The notes below the pieces were generated by a model. That model saw only the letters and a list, made by a program, of their open reading frames with translations, ran no database searches and was not told the origin of the DNA. Source: an uncultured Chloroflexota bacterium (lineage in GTDB: Bacteria; Chloroflexota; Anaerolineae; Anaerolineales; Anaerolineaceae). Taken from it: a DNA stretch of 6,083 nucleotides. A program made the translations under genes and the position numbers. The stretch covers positions 1-6,083 of the forward strand of contig CADBKS010000235.1 in the NCBI GenBank assembly GCA_902795255.1, written 5' to 3'. This document shows positions 1-6,083 of this stretch, in pieces; within the stretch, counting starts at the first letter, position 1, and each line of letters opens with the position of its first letter.

Positions 1-16
1 ACATAATAATGGGGGT

Positions 17-58
17 GCCGGGGGCAACGGGCGGCTTTCGCCGGCCCGTGCCCCCGGC
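17..58. other. Strong GC-rich stem-loop at left edge
   Basis: Bases 17-26 pair with 49-58 without mismatch. After a one-base bulge at A27, bases 28-32 pair with 44-48 and 33-35 with 40-42, closing on a TTTC loop. The helix has roughly 18 pairs, nearly all G-C, and is flanked by AT-rich DNA (1-10 and 59-66). No T-run follows on the + strand, and on the - strand only a CCCCCATTATTAT-type tail follows, so it is not a textbook intrinsic terminator. It could end a gene lying left of the window or lie downstream of the small minus-strand ORF. The fold is certain; its role is not. Confidence 0.6.
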
Positions 59-84
59 TAATAAAACCAGGCGCGGCAAGCAGC

Positions 85-174
85 TTATGCAAACACACGA
101 ACAATTGGGCCGCGCCATGCGAAGCACTCACTTTCGACTGCCACGCGCACAAAAAAGGTGTGCCTATCCTCCAT
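85..174 (-). CDS. Possible 29-residue small protein or gene remnant
   Basis: Reading leftward from an ATG at 174-172 gives a 29-residue frame ending in TAA at 87-85. It begins MEDRHTFFVRV and contains a W-R-G triplet near residues 20-22. From memory, many Clostridia carry small proteins of about 60 residues with an HTFxVRV start, a W-x-G turn about 15 residues later and a C-terminal FRSALEL segment. The first two elements are present here and the third is absent, so this could be a truncated relative. The AGGGAG upstream directly abuts the ATG, which is poor spacing for a ribosome site. A frame this short can easily arise by chance. It is the only coding candidate I can defend in the first 240 bases, and the call is weak. 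Confidence 0.2.
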   Translation of the reverse strand: MEDRHTFFVRVAVESECFAWRGPIVRVFA

Positions 175-194
175 CTCCCTTTCGTCACTAAAAA

Positions 195-210
195 CGCCGG
201 CCGGCCGGCG
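195..210. repeat. Perfect 16-bp GC palindrome
   Basis: CGCCGGCCGGCCGGCG reads identically on both strands. A further GCCGGC at 214-219 lets 204-209 form an alternative 6-bp hairpin with a GGCT loop. The palindrome covers the position where the -35 element of the downstream TATAAT promoter would lie (about 206-211), so it could be an operator for a dimeric regulator. On the minus strand it is followed directly by five T residues (194-190), so it could also act as a short terminator for leftward transcription. Neither role is demonstrated. Confidence 0.5.
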
Positions 211-228
211 GCTGCCGGCTTCTATATT

Positions 229-234
229 TATAAT
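229..234 (+). promoter_or_regulatory. Consensus -10 box (TATAAT) for the methyltransferase gene
   Basis: A perfect TATAAT lies in a short AT island (221-244) between GC-rich blocks. Its last base is seven bases before the ATG at 242, so transcription would be expected to start at or within a base or two of that ATG. No TTGACA-like hexamer is visible at the usual distance; that stretch is CGGCGG within the palindrome. The absence of a -35 element means either activator dependence or a chance match. Confidence 0.4.
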
Positions 235-241
235 GGTAGTT

Positions 242-1138
242 ATGAAAAATGACGAAACAAAACCGATCGTGAATTTGCTGACCTCTCCCGGCTGGGAGGA
301 ATACTGTCTGCTGGACAGCGGAAACGGGCGGAAACTGGAACAGTTCGGTCCTTACCGGCTGATCCGTCCGGAGGCGGAAGCGGTGTGGTCCCCGAAAATG
401 GATGACGGGGAATGGGACAAGGCTTCAGCCGAGTTTATCCCCTCCGCGGAGGAAAACGGCGGGCACTGGAAGATGATCCGGAAAGTCCCGGACAGCTGGA
501 AGATGCGCTACCGCGGGCTGACCTTCCGCATCATGTTCTCCAACTCCAAGCATCTGGGCATCTTCCCGGAGCAGGCCTGCCAGTGGGACTGGGTGACGGA
601 ACGCATCGCGGCATACGGAAACCCGATGCGGGTGCTGAACCTCTTCGGGTATACCGGTGCCATCACCATGGCCTGTGCCGCTGCCGGGGCGAAGGTCACC
701 CATCTGGACGCATCCAAAAAGGCAGTGGCCTGGGCAAAGGAAAACCAGGAGCTCAGCCGGGTCCCGCAGGACCGCATCCGCTGGATCCTGGATGATGCGC
801 TGAAATTTGTCCAGCGCGAAGCCCGGCGCGGATCGTATTATGAGGGGATCATCCTCGACCCGCCGAAATTCGGCAGGGGCCCGAAAGGGGAAGTCTGGGA
901 ATTCTACAAGGGTTTTCCGGCGCTGCTGGAAGCCTGTTCGGCAGTGCTTTCGGATGAGGCGGATTTTATGCTGGTGACGGCCTACGCGGTCAAGGCTTCA
1001 TCCGTCACACTGTATAACGCGATCCGTGAAGTGACCGCGCGGAAAGGCGGCAGCGTTTCCTCCGGTGAGGTGTGCCATCTGGACCGCGGCGGCCGGCTGC
1101 TTTCGATGGCGGTTTACGGACGGTGGATGCGGGACTGA
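242..1138 (+). CDS. Class I SAM-dependent methyltransferase (RlmI-like, no PUA domain)
   Basis: This 298-residue protein is probably a cytoplasmic RNA methyltransferase using S-adenosylmethionine. Residues 1-110 hold the family-typical opening (LLDSGNGRKLEQFGPYRLIRP), with no PUA domain as in E. coli RlmI. Residues 131-140 (VLNLFGYTGA) form the SAM-binding motif I, D156 in HLDASKK is the likely ribose-binding acidic residue, and D206-P207-P208-K209 is motif IV. The C-terminal part contains a GGRLLSMAVYGRW segment like other members of this group. RlmI-type m5C enzymes have a cysteine-containing SCS motif where this protein has TAYAVKAS, so m5C chemistry should not be assumed, and substrate and target base are unknown. 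I chose the ATG at 242 because conserved sequence starts soon after and it lies just downstream of the TATAAT. In-frame starts at 233 and 158 would lie within or upstream of that promoter. No Shine-Dalgarno sequence precedes 242. A 73-base gap separates it from the next gene. Confidence 0.87.
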   Translation: MKNDETKPIVNLLTSPGWEEYCLLDSGNGRKLEQFGPYRLIRPEAEAVWSPKMDDGEWDKASAEFIPSAEENGGHWKMIRKVPDSWKMRYRGLTFRIMFSNSKHLGIFPEQACQWDWVTERIAAYGNPMRVLNLFGYTGAITMACAAAGAKVTHLDASKKAVAWAKENQELSRVPQDRIRWILDDALKFVQREARRGSYYEGIILDPPKFGRGPKGEVWEFYKGFPALLEACSAVLSDEADFMLVTAYAVKASSVTLYNAIREVTARKGGSVSSGEVCHLDRGGRLLSMAVYGRWMRD

Positions 1139-1165
1139 TCCGCTTCCGCCGGACGATCAGCTTTT

Positions 1166-1209
1166 GGGCGGCCCCGTTTTCCGGGACGGGCGCCCGGTTT
1201 CGGAAACCG
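1166..1209. other. Paired hairpins just before the membrane-protein start
   Basis: Bases 1166-1170 pair with 1191-1195, and 1173-1176 with 1187-1190 (two-base bulge). A second stem pairs CGGTTT (1195-1200) with AAACCG (1204-1209) around a CGG loop, ending two bases before the ATG at 1212. The stems share base 1195, so they may compete or stack. No T-run follows, which argues against a terminator. The position over the ribosome-binding region suggests low or controlled initiation of the next gene. Confidence 0.35.
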
Positions 1210-1211
1210 AT

Positions 1212-2644
1212 ATGAAAAAAACTGCGGCGGGGATCCCGCTGAAATGGTTCTGCGTGCTCGGGTTTCTGGCGCTGGTGCTGCTGCTGGTGCCGATGCTGGT
1301 TGCCGCAAAATATGACGTGCCGAGCGGTGATGATTACGCTTTCGGGATCGATACGATGCGCGCGTGGCACCGGTACGGCACGCTTTCCGCGGTGCTCAAA
1401 GCCTCATGGGACAGGATCCTGAAGACCTACCGGACCTGGCAGGGGTCCTTCAGTGCAGTGTTCCTTTTCACGATGAACCCGATGGTCTTTAAGGAAGAAT
1501 ATTACAGCGCCGGCCCCTGGCTGATCTTTGCGGGCCTGTTTACCGGGATCTATTCCCTGTCCTTCGCGGTCTGGCGAAGAGTCTACCGCGGGAGCCGGAC
1601 GGAAGCGCTGATCATCGGCACGGTTTTTGCAGTTTTATATACACAGTTCCTTCCGCGTGCCAGCCAGGGCTTTTACTGGTTCAACGGGGCGGTGCGCTGC
1701 TGCTGTACTGGCTTTTCCGTGAACCGGACAGCCGGGGCATCGGGAAACTGACAGCCGCTTCGCTGCTGCTCCTGTTCATCGGGGGCGGCAACCTGGTCAC
1801 CGGACTGACGGCGGCGGTGCTGCTGGTGAGCGCGGAGCTGCAGCTGGTCCTTTCCAGACACAGGGACCGGGTGCGCTTTCTGATCCCGGCCGCGTGCTTT
1901 TTTATCTCGTTTGCCCTGAATATCGCCGCCCCGGGGAATGCCGTCCGGCAGCGTTATTACACACAGCCCGGGCTGATCGAAGCGGTTTTCCTGTCTTTCA
2001 AAAACGCGGGCCGTTTTTTCGCGGACTGGTTCACACTGCCTGTGGCGGCGCTGATCCTGATGCCGGTCCCGGTCCTGTGGCAGATCGCCTCCCGTTCCGG
2101 ACGGAGCTTCCCGCTGCCGGGACTGGTCACGCTGTATTCGGTCTGTCTGACCGGGGTGATGCTTTATCCGCCGATCTACGCGATGACGGATTATCATCTG
2201 GAGCTGGTCGGCCGGATCATCAACGTGATCTATTTCGGGATGGTGTTCCTGGCGGTCTTTAACATTTATTACTGGATGGGCTGGCTGATCCGGCGCGGGA
2301 AACTTCCGGAACGCTTTTTCCCCGCGGCGCGGAACGGGCGGTACAGCCTGATCTGGCTGGCGGCTGTCCTGGCGGTTTTCTGCTTCGGCATGACCCGGAT
2401 CCAGTGGTTTGACACAACGTCCGTCAGTGCGTTCCGGTCTTACCGGAGCGGTGAGATGGGCAATTATTATCATACATATAAACAGCGTCTCGCGGTCCTG
2501 AGAGATCCGGAGGTCAAAGACGCGGTGCTGAAACGCTTCCCGTACAGGCCTTATGTCCTGTTCCACCGGGAGATGTCGGTGAACGCGTCGGGAAACACGA
2601 TCGTGGCGGACTGGTACGAAAAAGACTCTGTTGTCGTGAAGTGA
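1212..2644 (+). pseudogene. DUF6056-like polytopic membrane protein, split by a frame change
   Basis: Read in its first frame, the gene gives 179 residues from the ATG at 1212 to a TGA at 1749-1751. From about 1694 the adjacent frame continues the same protein to a TGA at 2642-2644. One added base near 1686-1694 would restore about 477 residues. The N-terminal half has a membrane helix (about residues 10-32), an acidic DDY (40-42), W-Q-G (76-78) and a FYWFNGA segment (154-160). The second frame resumes with ALLLYWLF, several more hydrophobic helices and an APGNAVRQRYY motif, then ends in a soluble tail of roughly 75 residues. This layout matches my recollection of DUF6056 proteins, which resemble membrane glycosyltransferases; no activity is established. 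The last 18 residues of the short frame (RCCC onward) are out-of-frame sequence. No good ribosome site precedes 1212. The second half has only a GTG at 1817 as a nominal start, inside conserved sequence. proC follows 14 bases later. Confidence 0.75.
1673..1751 (+). other. Frame-change zone in the membrane-protein gene
   Basis: Protein-like sequence leaves the first frame after the GTG codon at 1692 and resumes in the -1 frame with GCG at 1694, followed by CTG CTG CTG TAC TGG. A GGGG run at 1686-1689 is the simplest place for a lost base: restoring a fifth G gives FNGGGALLLYW. An insertion next to 1694 is equally compatible. I see no X XXY YYZ slippery heptamer. The CTG triplet repeat beside it cannot change frame by whole-unit gain or loss. 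Confidence 0.75.
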
Positions 2645-2646
2645 TC

Positions 2647-2651
2647 GGAGG
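2647..2651 (+). promoter_or_regulatory. Ribosome binding site of proC
   Basis: GGAGG is followed by a seven-base spacer and then ATG at 2659. It decides the start: an in-frame GTG at 2641 would place this site inside the coding sequence and overlap the stop of the preceding gene. Confidence 0.85.
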
Positions 2652-2658
2652 TGCAGGA

Positions 2659-3474
2659 ATGAAAAAACTGGCTGTTATCGGCGGGGGAATGATGGGGAGC
2701 GCCATTGTTTCCGGGATCATCGCGCGGTCCGTGGCGGACGCGGAGAATATTTATATCAGCGATCCGGATACGGAAAAACTGAAGGCACTGTGCGGCCGGC
2801 TCGGGACCAACGCCGCGGCTTCGAACGCTGAGGCGGCGGATGGCGCGGACGCCATCCTGATCGCCGTGAAGCCCCAGTTTCTGGATGATGCCGTTTCCTC
2901 GTTTAAAGACCGGATCGGTCCGGAAACGCTGGTCATGACGATCGTTGCCGGTGTTCCGGTCAGTTATTATCTGGACTCGCTTGAAAGCAGACGGATCATC
3001 CGGATCATGCCGAACACGCCGGCACAGGTCGGGGAAGGTGTTTGCGCCTGGTATGCCGCGGCCGGTGTCGTTCCGGAACAGAAAGAGCTCTGTGAGCGGA
3101 TCCTTTCCGCCCTGGGCGTGCAGTTCGAGGTGAAGCGCGAATCCGACCTGAACCTGGTGACGGCGGTATCCGGCTCCGGTCCGGCTTATGTTTATCTCTT
3201 TATCGAATCCATGATCGATGCCTCCGTGCAGATGGGGCTGCCGCGTCCGCTTTCCGAGAAGATCGTGCTGCAGACGGTGCTGGGTTCGGCCGAATATATG
3301 AAACAGACCGGCAAACACCCGGTCATCCTGAAAAACGAAGTCACATCCCCCGGCGGCACGACGGCCGCGGCTCTGGCGATGATGGAAAAAGACGGGCTGC
3401 GGACCGCGGTCACCGAAGGCATGATCGCCTGTCTGCAGAAGACGGTCGAACTGGGAAAGAAACAGAGCGCATGA
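2659..3474 (+). CDS. proC: Pyrroline-5-carboxylate reductase
   Basis: The enzyme reduces 1-pyrroline-5-carboxylate to L-proline with NAD(P)H, the last step of proline synthesis in the cytoplasm. The 271-residue product has the usual family length. An N-terminal Rossmann fold begins MKKLAVIGGGMMGSA, with the dinucleotide glycines at 8-13. MPNTPAQVGEG (117 onward) is the conserved central loop, SGSGPAY (171-177) opens the helical dimerization and substrate domain, and NEVTSPGGTT (226-235) is the C-terminal family signature. The ATG at 2659 is chosen over the GTG at 2641 because of its GGAGG and because the Rossmann strand starts right after it. Its TGA overlaps the mtaB start as ATGA, suggesting coupled translation. 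No promoter is visible in the 14 bases upstream, so it probably shares a transcript with the membrane-protein gene. No key motif is missing. Confidence 0.97.
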   Translation: MKKLAVIGGGMMGSAIVSGIIARSVADAENIYISDPDTEKLKALCGRLGTNAAASNAEAADGADAILIAVKPQFLDDAVSSFKDRIGPETLVMTIVAGVPVSYYLDSLESRRIIRIMPNTPAQVGEGVCAWYAAAGVVPEQKELCERILSALGVQFEVKRESDLNLVTAVSGSGPAYVYLFIESMIDASVQMGLPRPLSEKIVLQTVLGSAEYMKQTGKHPVILKNEVTSPGGTTAAALAMMEKDGLRTAVTEGMIACLQKTVELGKKQSA

Positions 3475-4745
3475 AAGTATTTTTTGATACGATCGGCTGC
3501 CGCCTGAACCAGGCGGAAATCGAACGGTACGCCGCGCAGTTTACGGCGATGGGCCATGAGATCGTTCCGGACGCGGAGTCCGCGGATCTGGTGGTGGTCA
3601 ATACCTGCTCGGTGACAGCTGCGGCCGCATCAGACTCCCGCGGGAAGGTCCGCAGTGCGGCAAAGAGCGGCGCACAGGTGGTCGTGACCGGCTGCTGGAG
3701 CACGATGGAGCCGGAAGCCGCGGCGGCCATGGATGGTGTCATCCGGGTCGTCCCGAACGCGGAAAAGGATACGCTGACGGCGCAGCTTCTCGGGGTCGCT
3801 CCGGAGATCTTCGACACGGAGCCGCTGAAGCGCATCATCCTGCCCGGGATCCACGCGCGCACGCGGGCCTTCATCAAGATCCAGGACGGCTGCGACAACC
3901 ACTGTACCTTCTGCGTGACGCATCTGGTCCGCGGAAAATCCCGCAGTGTGTCCAAAGAACGGGTGCTGCGCGATGTGACAGCCGCGCTCCGTTCGGACGG
4001 GAAAGAGATCGTCCTGACCGGCGTGAATCTCGGCGCCTGGGGGCTGGATCTGGAACCCGCGGAGGAGCTGGCGGATCTGATCACTTTCCTGCTGAAAGAA
4101 ACGGACATCCCGCGGATCCGGCTTTCTTCCCTGGAATCCTGGAACCTTTCGGACCGTTTCCTTTACCTGTGGGAAGATCCGCGGATGTGTCCGCATTTCC
4201 ACCTGCCGCTGCAGTCCGGTTCGAACAGTGTCCTGAAACGGATGGCGCGGCGCACTACGCCGGCGGAATTCAGGCGCCTGGCCGAAACGGCGATCCGGGT
4301 CAATCCCGATTTTGCCATCACCACGGATGTGATCGCGGGCTTCCCGGGGGAAACCGACCGGGAGTTTGCCGAAACCGTTGAATTTATCGAAAGCCTGCGC
4401 TTTTCGGGCGGGCATGTGTTCCCGTATTCCCCGCGGCCCGGAACGGCCGCGGCCCGCATGAAGGACCCGGTGCCGAAGCTGGTCCAGCGGGAACGCGCAA
4501 AGATCCTGCGGGATCTGTTTGAGATCAAAACCGAACGCTTTGAGGAATCGTTCATCGGTTCCGAACAGAGCGTGCTTTGGGAATCTTCCCGGAGACTGGA
4601 GGACGGGCGGTGGGAGTGCCACGGCCTGACCGGCAACTATCTGACGGTAAAATGCGTCTTCCCCGATCCGGTAAGGAACCGGATCGATAAGGTCCGTCTG
4701 CTTTCCAGGCAGGAAGGTGTTCTGCTCGGGGAGCCTGTTATTTGA
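3471..4745 (+). CDS. mtaB: tRNA N6-threonylcarbamoyladenosine (t6A37) methylthiotransferase
   Basis: This radical-SAM enzyme adds a methylthio group to t6A at position 37 of tRNAs, giving ms2t6A next to the anticodon. The 424-residue product shows the three-part architecture of the family. The N-terminal UPF0004 domain has its three iron-sulfur cysteines at C10 (IGCRLNQAE), C46 (NTCSVT) and C75 (TGCWS). The radical-SAM core has C141, C145 and C148 in GCDNHCTFC, followed by LPLQSGSNSVLKRM and TTDVIAGFPGET. A C-terminal TRAM-like RNA-binding region starts around residue 365. The CRLNQAE opening and lack of MiaB- or RimO-specific segments favour MtaB, though paralogue assignment by eye is less certain than family membership. 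C75 is followed by WST where many relatives have YAQ. The ATG overlaps the proC stop by four bases and has only a weak purine-rich stretch upstream, consistent with translational coupling. Thirteen bases separate it from the kinase gene. Confidence 0.93.
   Translation: MKVFFDTIGCRLNQAEIERYAAQFTAMGHEIVPDAESADLVVVNTCSVTAAAASDSRGKVRSAAKSGAQVVVTGCWSTMEPEAAAAMDGVIRVVPNAEKDTLTAQLLGVAPEIFDTEPLKRIILPGIHARTRAFIKIQDGCDNHCTFCVTHLVRGKSRSVSKERVLRDVTAALRSDGKEIVLTGVNLGAWGLDLEPAEELADLITFLLKETDIPRIRLSSLESWNLSDRFLYLWEDPRMCPHFHLPLQSGSNSVLKRMARRTTPAEFRRLAETAIRVNPDFAITTDVIAGFPGETDREFAETVEFIESLRFSGGHVFPYSPRPGTAAARMKDPVPKLVQRERAKILRDLFEIKTERFEESFIGSEQSVLWESSRRLEDGRWECHGLTGNYLTVKCVFPDPVRNRIDKVRLLSRQEGVLLGEPVI
4664..4686. 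other. Nine-base perfect hairpin near the mtaB 3' end
   Basis: CGATCCGGT (4664-4672) is the exact reverse complement of ACCGGATCG (4678-4686), leaving an AAGGA loop. It lies inside the last 27 codons of mtaB and about 70 bases before the next start codon. No T-run follows. It may be coincidental to coding sequence or may affect mRNA stability between the two cistrons. Confidence 0.4.
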
Positions 4746-4747
4746 TC

Positions 4748-4757
4748 AGGGAGGGAG
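4748..4757 (+). promoter_or_regulatory. Ribosome binding site of the nucleoside kinase gene
   Basis: AGGGAGGGAG lies between the mtaB stop and the ATG at 4759. The GGAGG core at 4750-4754 leaves a four-base spacer, slightly short but strong in sequence. It supports 4759 as the start. Confidence 0.8.
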
Positions 4758-4758
4758 T

Positions 4759-6083
4759 ATGTCTGATTTTAAATTTGCTGAACCGTCCGCGCCGATCCAG
4801 GCCGAACTGCCTGACGGCCGGGTGATCGAAGGCCCGCGGGGCGCAGCGCTGGGGGATTTTCTGGAACTGATCAAACCGGAGCTGAGTTCGGACCTGATGG
4901 GCGGGATCGTCAACGGTGAGCTCCGTGAACTGACCTACCGGCTGAACCGCTCCAAGAAGGTGGTCCCGCTGACAATGGACCACAGCGACGGCCTGACGAT
5001 CTACAAACGTTCCCTGGTTTTTATGCTGGCCGCCTGCTTTGAAAAGATCTTCCCCGGTTTTGACCTCGAAGTCAAGCACTCGATCAATGGCGGCGGGATC
5101 CTCTGCAACGTGAGCGGCCCCCGGCCGTTTGTGAAGCAGGACCGGCAGCAGCTTGAAGCGGAGATGCGGAATATGGTCGCGGCGGATCTGCCGATCACGC
5201 GGAAGGAGATCCCGATCGAAGAAGCCCGGGCGCTTTTTGAGCGGAAGAACCAGACTGATAAGACCGATCTGCTCACTTACCGGAACAAACCTTACCTGAT
5301 GACTTATACCCTGGGCGATTTCCAGGATTATTTTTACGGATACATGCTGCCTTCGACCGGCTGCCTGAAATATTTCCGGCTTGAGGATGCCGGACGTGAG
5401 AACCGTTTCCTGCTGCGCCATCCCACAGACGGAAAGGATATGCGGATGGGTGCGCTTGAGAAATACAAGCGGCTGCGCCCGATCTTCGAGGAATACAGTG
5501 AATGGCAGAAGAACCTGAACATCCGCATGCTCAGCTCTATCAACCGGGCGATCGATGAGGGACGGATCGGGGATGTGATCCTCGTCTCGGAATCCCTGCA
5601 GAACCGCCAGTTTATGAAAGCCGCCGAAGAGATCGTGAAACGCCGCGGGCAGATCCGTGTGGTGATGATCGCCGGTCCTTCATCCTCCGGCAAGACGACT
5701 TCCTCCAAGCGTCTTTCGATCGAGCTGCTGGCTCACGGGATCTCGCCGATCCCGATCGAGATGGACAACTTTTTCGTCGACCGCGAACTGACGCCCCGGG
5801 ATGAGAACGGCGATTATGACTTCGAGACGGTGAACGCGCTGAACATCGATCTGTTTCAGGACTGTATGCGCCGCCTGATCGCGGGAGAGAAAGTGCAGCT
5901 TCCGAAATTTGATTTCAAGAGCGGAAAGTCCCTGCCCGGAGAGGTGCTGCAGCTGAAGGATAACCAGCTCCTGATCGTTGAAGGGATCCACGGGCTGAAC
6001 CCGGTGATGCAGGAGCACCTCCCCGCCGAAAAGATCTACCGCATCTTTGTCTCTCCGCTGACGCAGGTCAATATGGACCGCTA
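4759..6083 (+). CDS. Nucleoside (uridine-type) kinase with TGS and ThrRS-like N-terminus, partial
   Basis: The reading frame stays open to the window edge, giving 441 residues of a protein whose relatives run to about 550. Residues 14-70 look like a TGS domain (ELPDGRVIEG; IVNGELRELTYRL). Residues 72 to about 235 resemble the second additional domain of threonyl-tRNA synthetase, with MDHSDGLTIYKRS (H75) and HSINGGGILC (H107, C116). The second histidine of the synthetase HxxxH editing motif is not present (L79), so this part is probably structural or regulatory. The kinase domain has a Walker A loop GPSSSGKTT (306-314, K312), DNFFVDRE (D336) in the substrate region, and LLIVEGIHG (E408) as the Walker B-like strand, as in the uridine kinase/phosphoribulokinase family. 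The expected reaction is ATP-dependent phosphorylation of a nucleoside, probably uridine or cytidine; the exact substrate cannot be read from sequence. It follows mtaB by 13 bases and is likely the next cistron of the same operon. The C-terminal end lies outside the window. Confidence 0.92.
   Translation, partial: MSDFKFAEPSAPIQAELPDGRVIEGPRGAALGDFLELIKPELSSDLMGGIVNGELRELTYRLNRSKKVVPLTMDHSDGLTIYKRSLVFMLAACFEKIFPGFDLEVKHSINGGGILCNVSGPRPFVKQDRQQLEAEMRNMVAADLPITRKEIPIEEARALFERKNQTDKTDLLTYRNKPYLMTYTLGDFQDYFYGYMLPSTGCLKYFRLEDAGRENRFLLRHPTDGKDMRMGALEKYKRLRPIFEEYSEWQKNLNIRMLSSINRAIDEGRIGDVILVSESLQNRQFMKAAEEIVKRRGQIRVVMIAGPSSSGKTTSSKRLSIELLAHGISPIPIEMDNFFVDRELTPRDENGDYDFETVNALNIDLFQDCMRRLIAGEKVQLPKFDFKSGKSLPGEVLQLKDNQLLIVEGIHGLNPVMQEHLPAEKIYRIFVSPLTQVNMDR

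Noticed and set aside
1..118. Minus-strand frame starting MARPNCSCVCISCLP with clustered cysteines
   Set aside because: It has no ribosome site, runs straight through the strong stem-loop to the window edge, and overlaps the other minus-strand candidate. The cysteines come from a short TGT/TGC-rich stretch.
60..120. 8-bp inverted repeat GGCGCGGC (70-77) / GCCGCGCC (109-116) as part of a non-coding RNA or riboswitch
   Set aside because: The loop is 31 bases, the flanks do not extend the pairing, and I recognise no riboswitch, tmRNA, RNase P, SRP or T-box landmark on either strand.
158..241. N-terminal extension of the methyltransferase from an ATG at 158
   Set aside because: The added 28 residues are low-quality sequence crossing the palindrome and the TATAAT, have no ribosome site, and precede the region where family-like sequence begins.
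1673..2566. Long minus-strand open frame (297 residues) opposite the membrane-protein gene, and similar antisense frames at 2551-3318, 3630-4622 and 4738-5421
   Set aside because: They are rich in R, P, H, D and Q with no recognisable domains, and lie opposite genes with clear family motifs. They are expected from GC-rich codon use on the coding strand.
2900..3130. Frequent GATC and GGATC sites across the coding region
   Set aside because: They follow from preferred Ile ATC codons after G-ending codons (CGG ATC, CTG ATC, GGG ATC). No clustering outside genes was seen, so an origin or methylation function is not supported.
4431..4452. Perfect 8-bp inverted repeat CCGCGGCC / GGCCGCGG in mtaB
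   Set aside because: It encodes the ordinary SPRPGTAAA segment of the family and is explained by GC-rich codons for Pro, Arg, Gly and Ala.

Overview
The window comes from a GC-rich bacterial chromosome and carries five tightly packed genes on the + strand, preceded by about 240 bases of structured, AT/GC-contrasted leader DNA. The gene set suggests an uncultured Clostridia-like Bacillota, probably gut or rumen. It includes proC, a tRNA ms2t6A methylthiotransferase (mtaB), a fused TGS/ThrRS-like/uridine-kinase protein and a DUF6056-type membrane protein, with GGAGG ribosome sites before proC and the kinase. The taxonomic placement is inference from gene content, not from a marker gene.

Layout: (1) 1-241 holds no convincing long gene. 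It has a very strong stem-loop (17-58), a weak 29-residue minus-strand ORF (174 to 85), a perfect 16-bp GC palindrome (195-210) and a consensus TATAAT (229-234) seven bases before the first gene. (2) 242-1138 encodes a class I SAM-dependent methyltransferase related to RlmI, without a PUA domain. (3) 1212-2644 is a polytopic membrane protein resembling DUF6056 proteins. It is split by a single frame change near 1686-1694, so it is a pseudogene, a sequencing or assembly error, or (least likely) a recoded gene. (4) 2659-3474 is proC (pyrroline-5-carboxylate reductase). (5) 3471-4745 is mtaB, overlapping proC by the four bases ATGA. (6) 4759 to the window end is the N-terminal 441 residues of the nucleoside kinase fusion, cut by the edge.

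From 1212 onward the genes are separated by 14 bases, a 4-base overlap and 13 bases, with no terminator between them, so they probably form one transcript. The 73-base gap after the methyltransferase also has no convincing terminator. The functions (RNA modification by the first gene and mtaB, proline synthesis by proC, nucleoside phosphorylation by the last gene) look like a housekeeping cluster rather than a dedicated pathway. I found no mobile element, CRISPR array, tRNA or rRNA, and no clear sign of a new defence or biosynthetic system. The best leads are the frame disruption and the unusual promoter/leader of the first gene.
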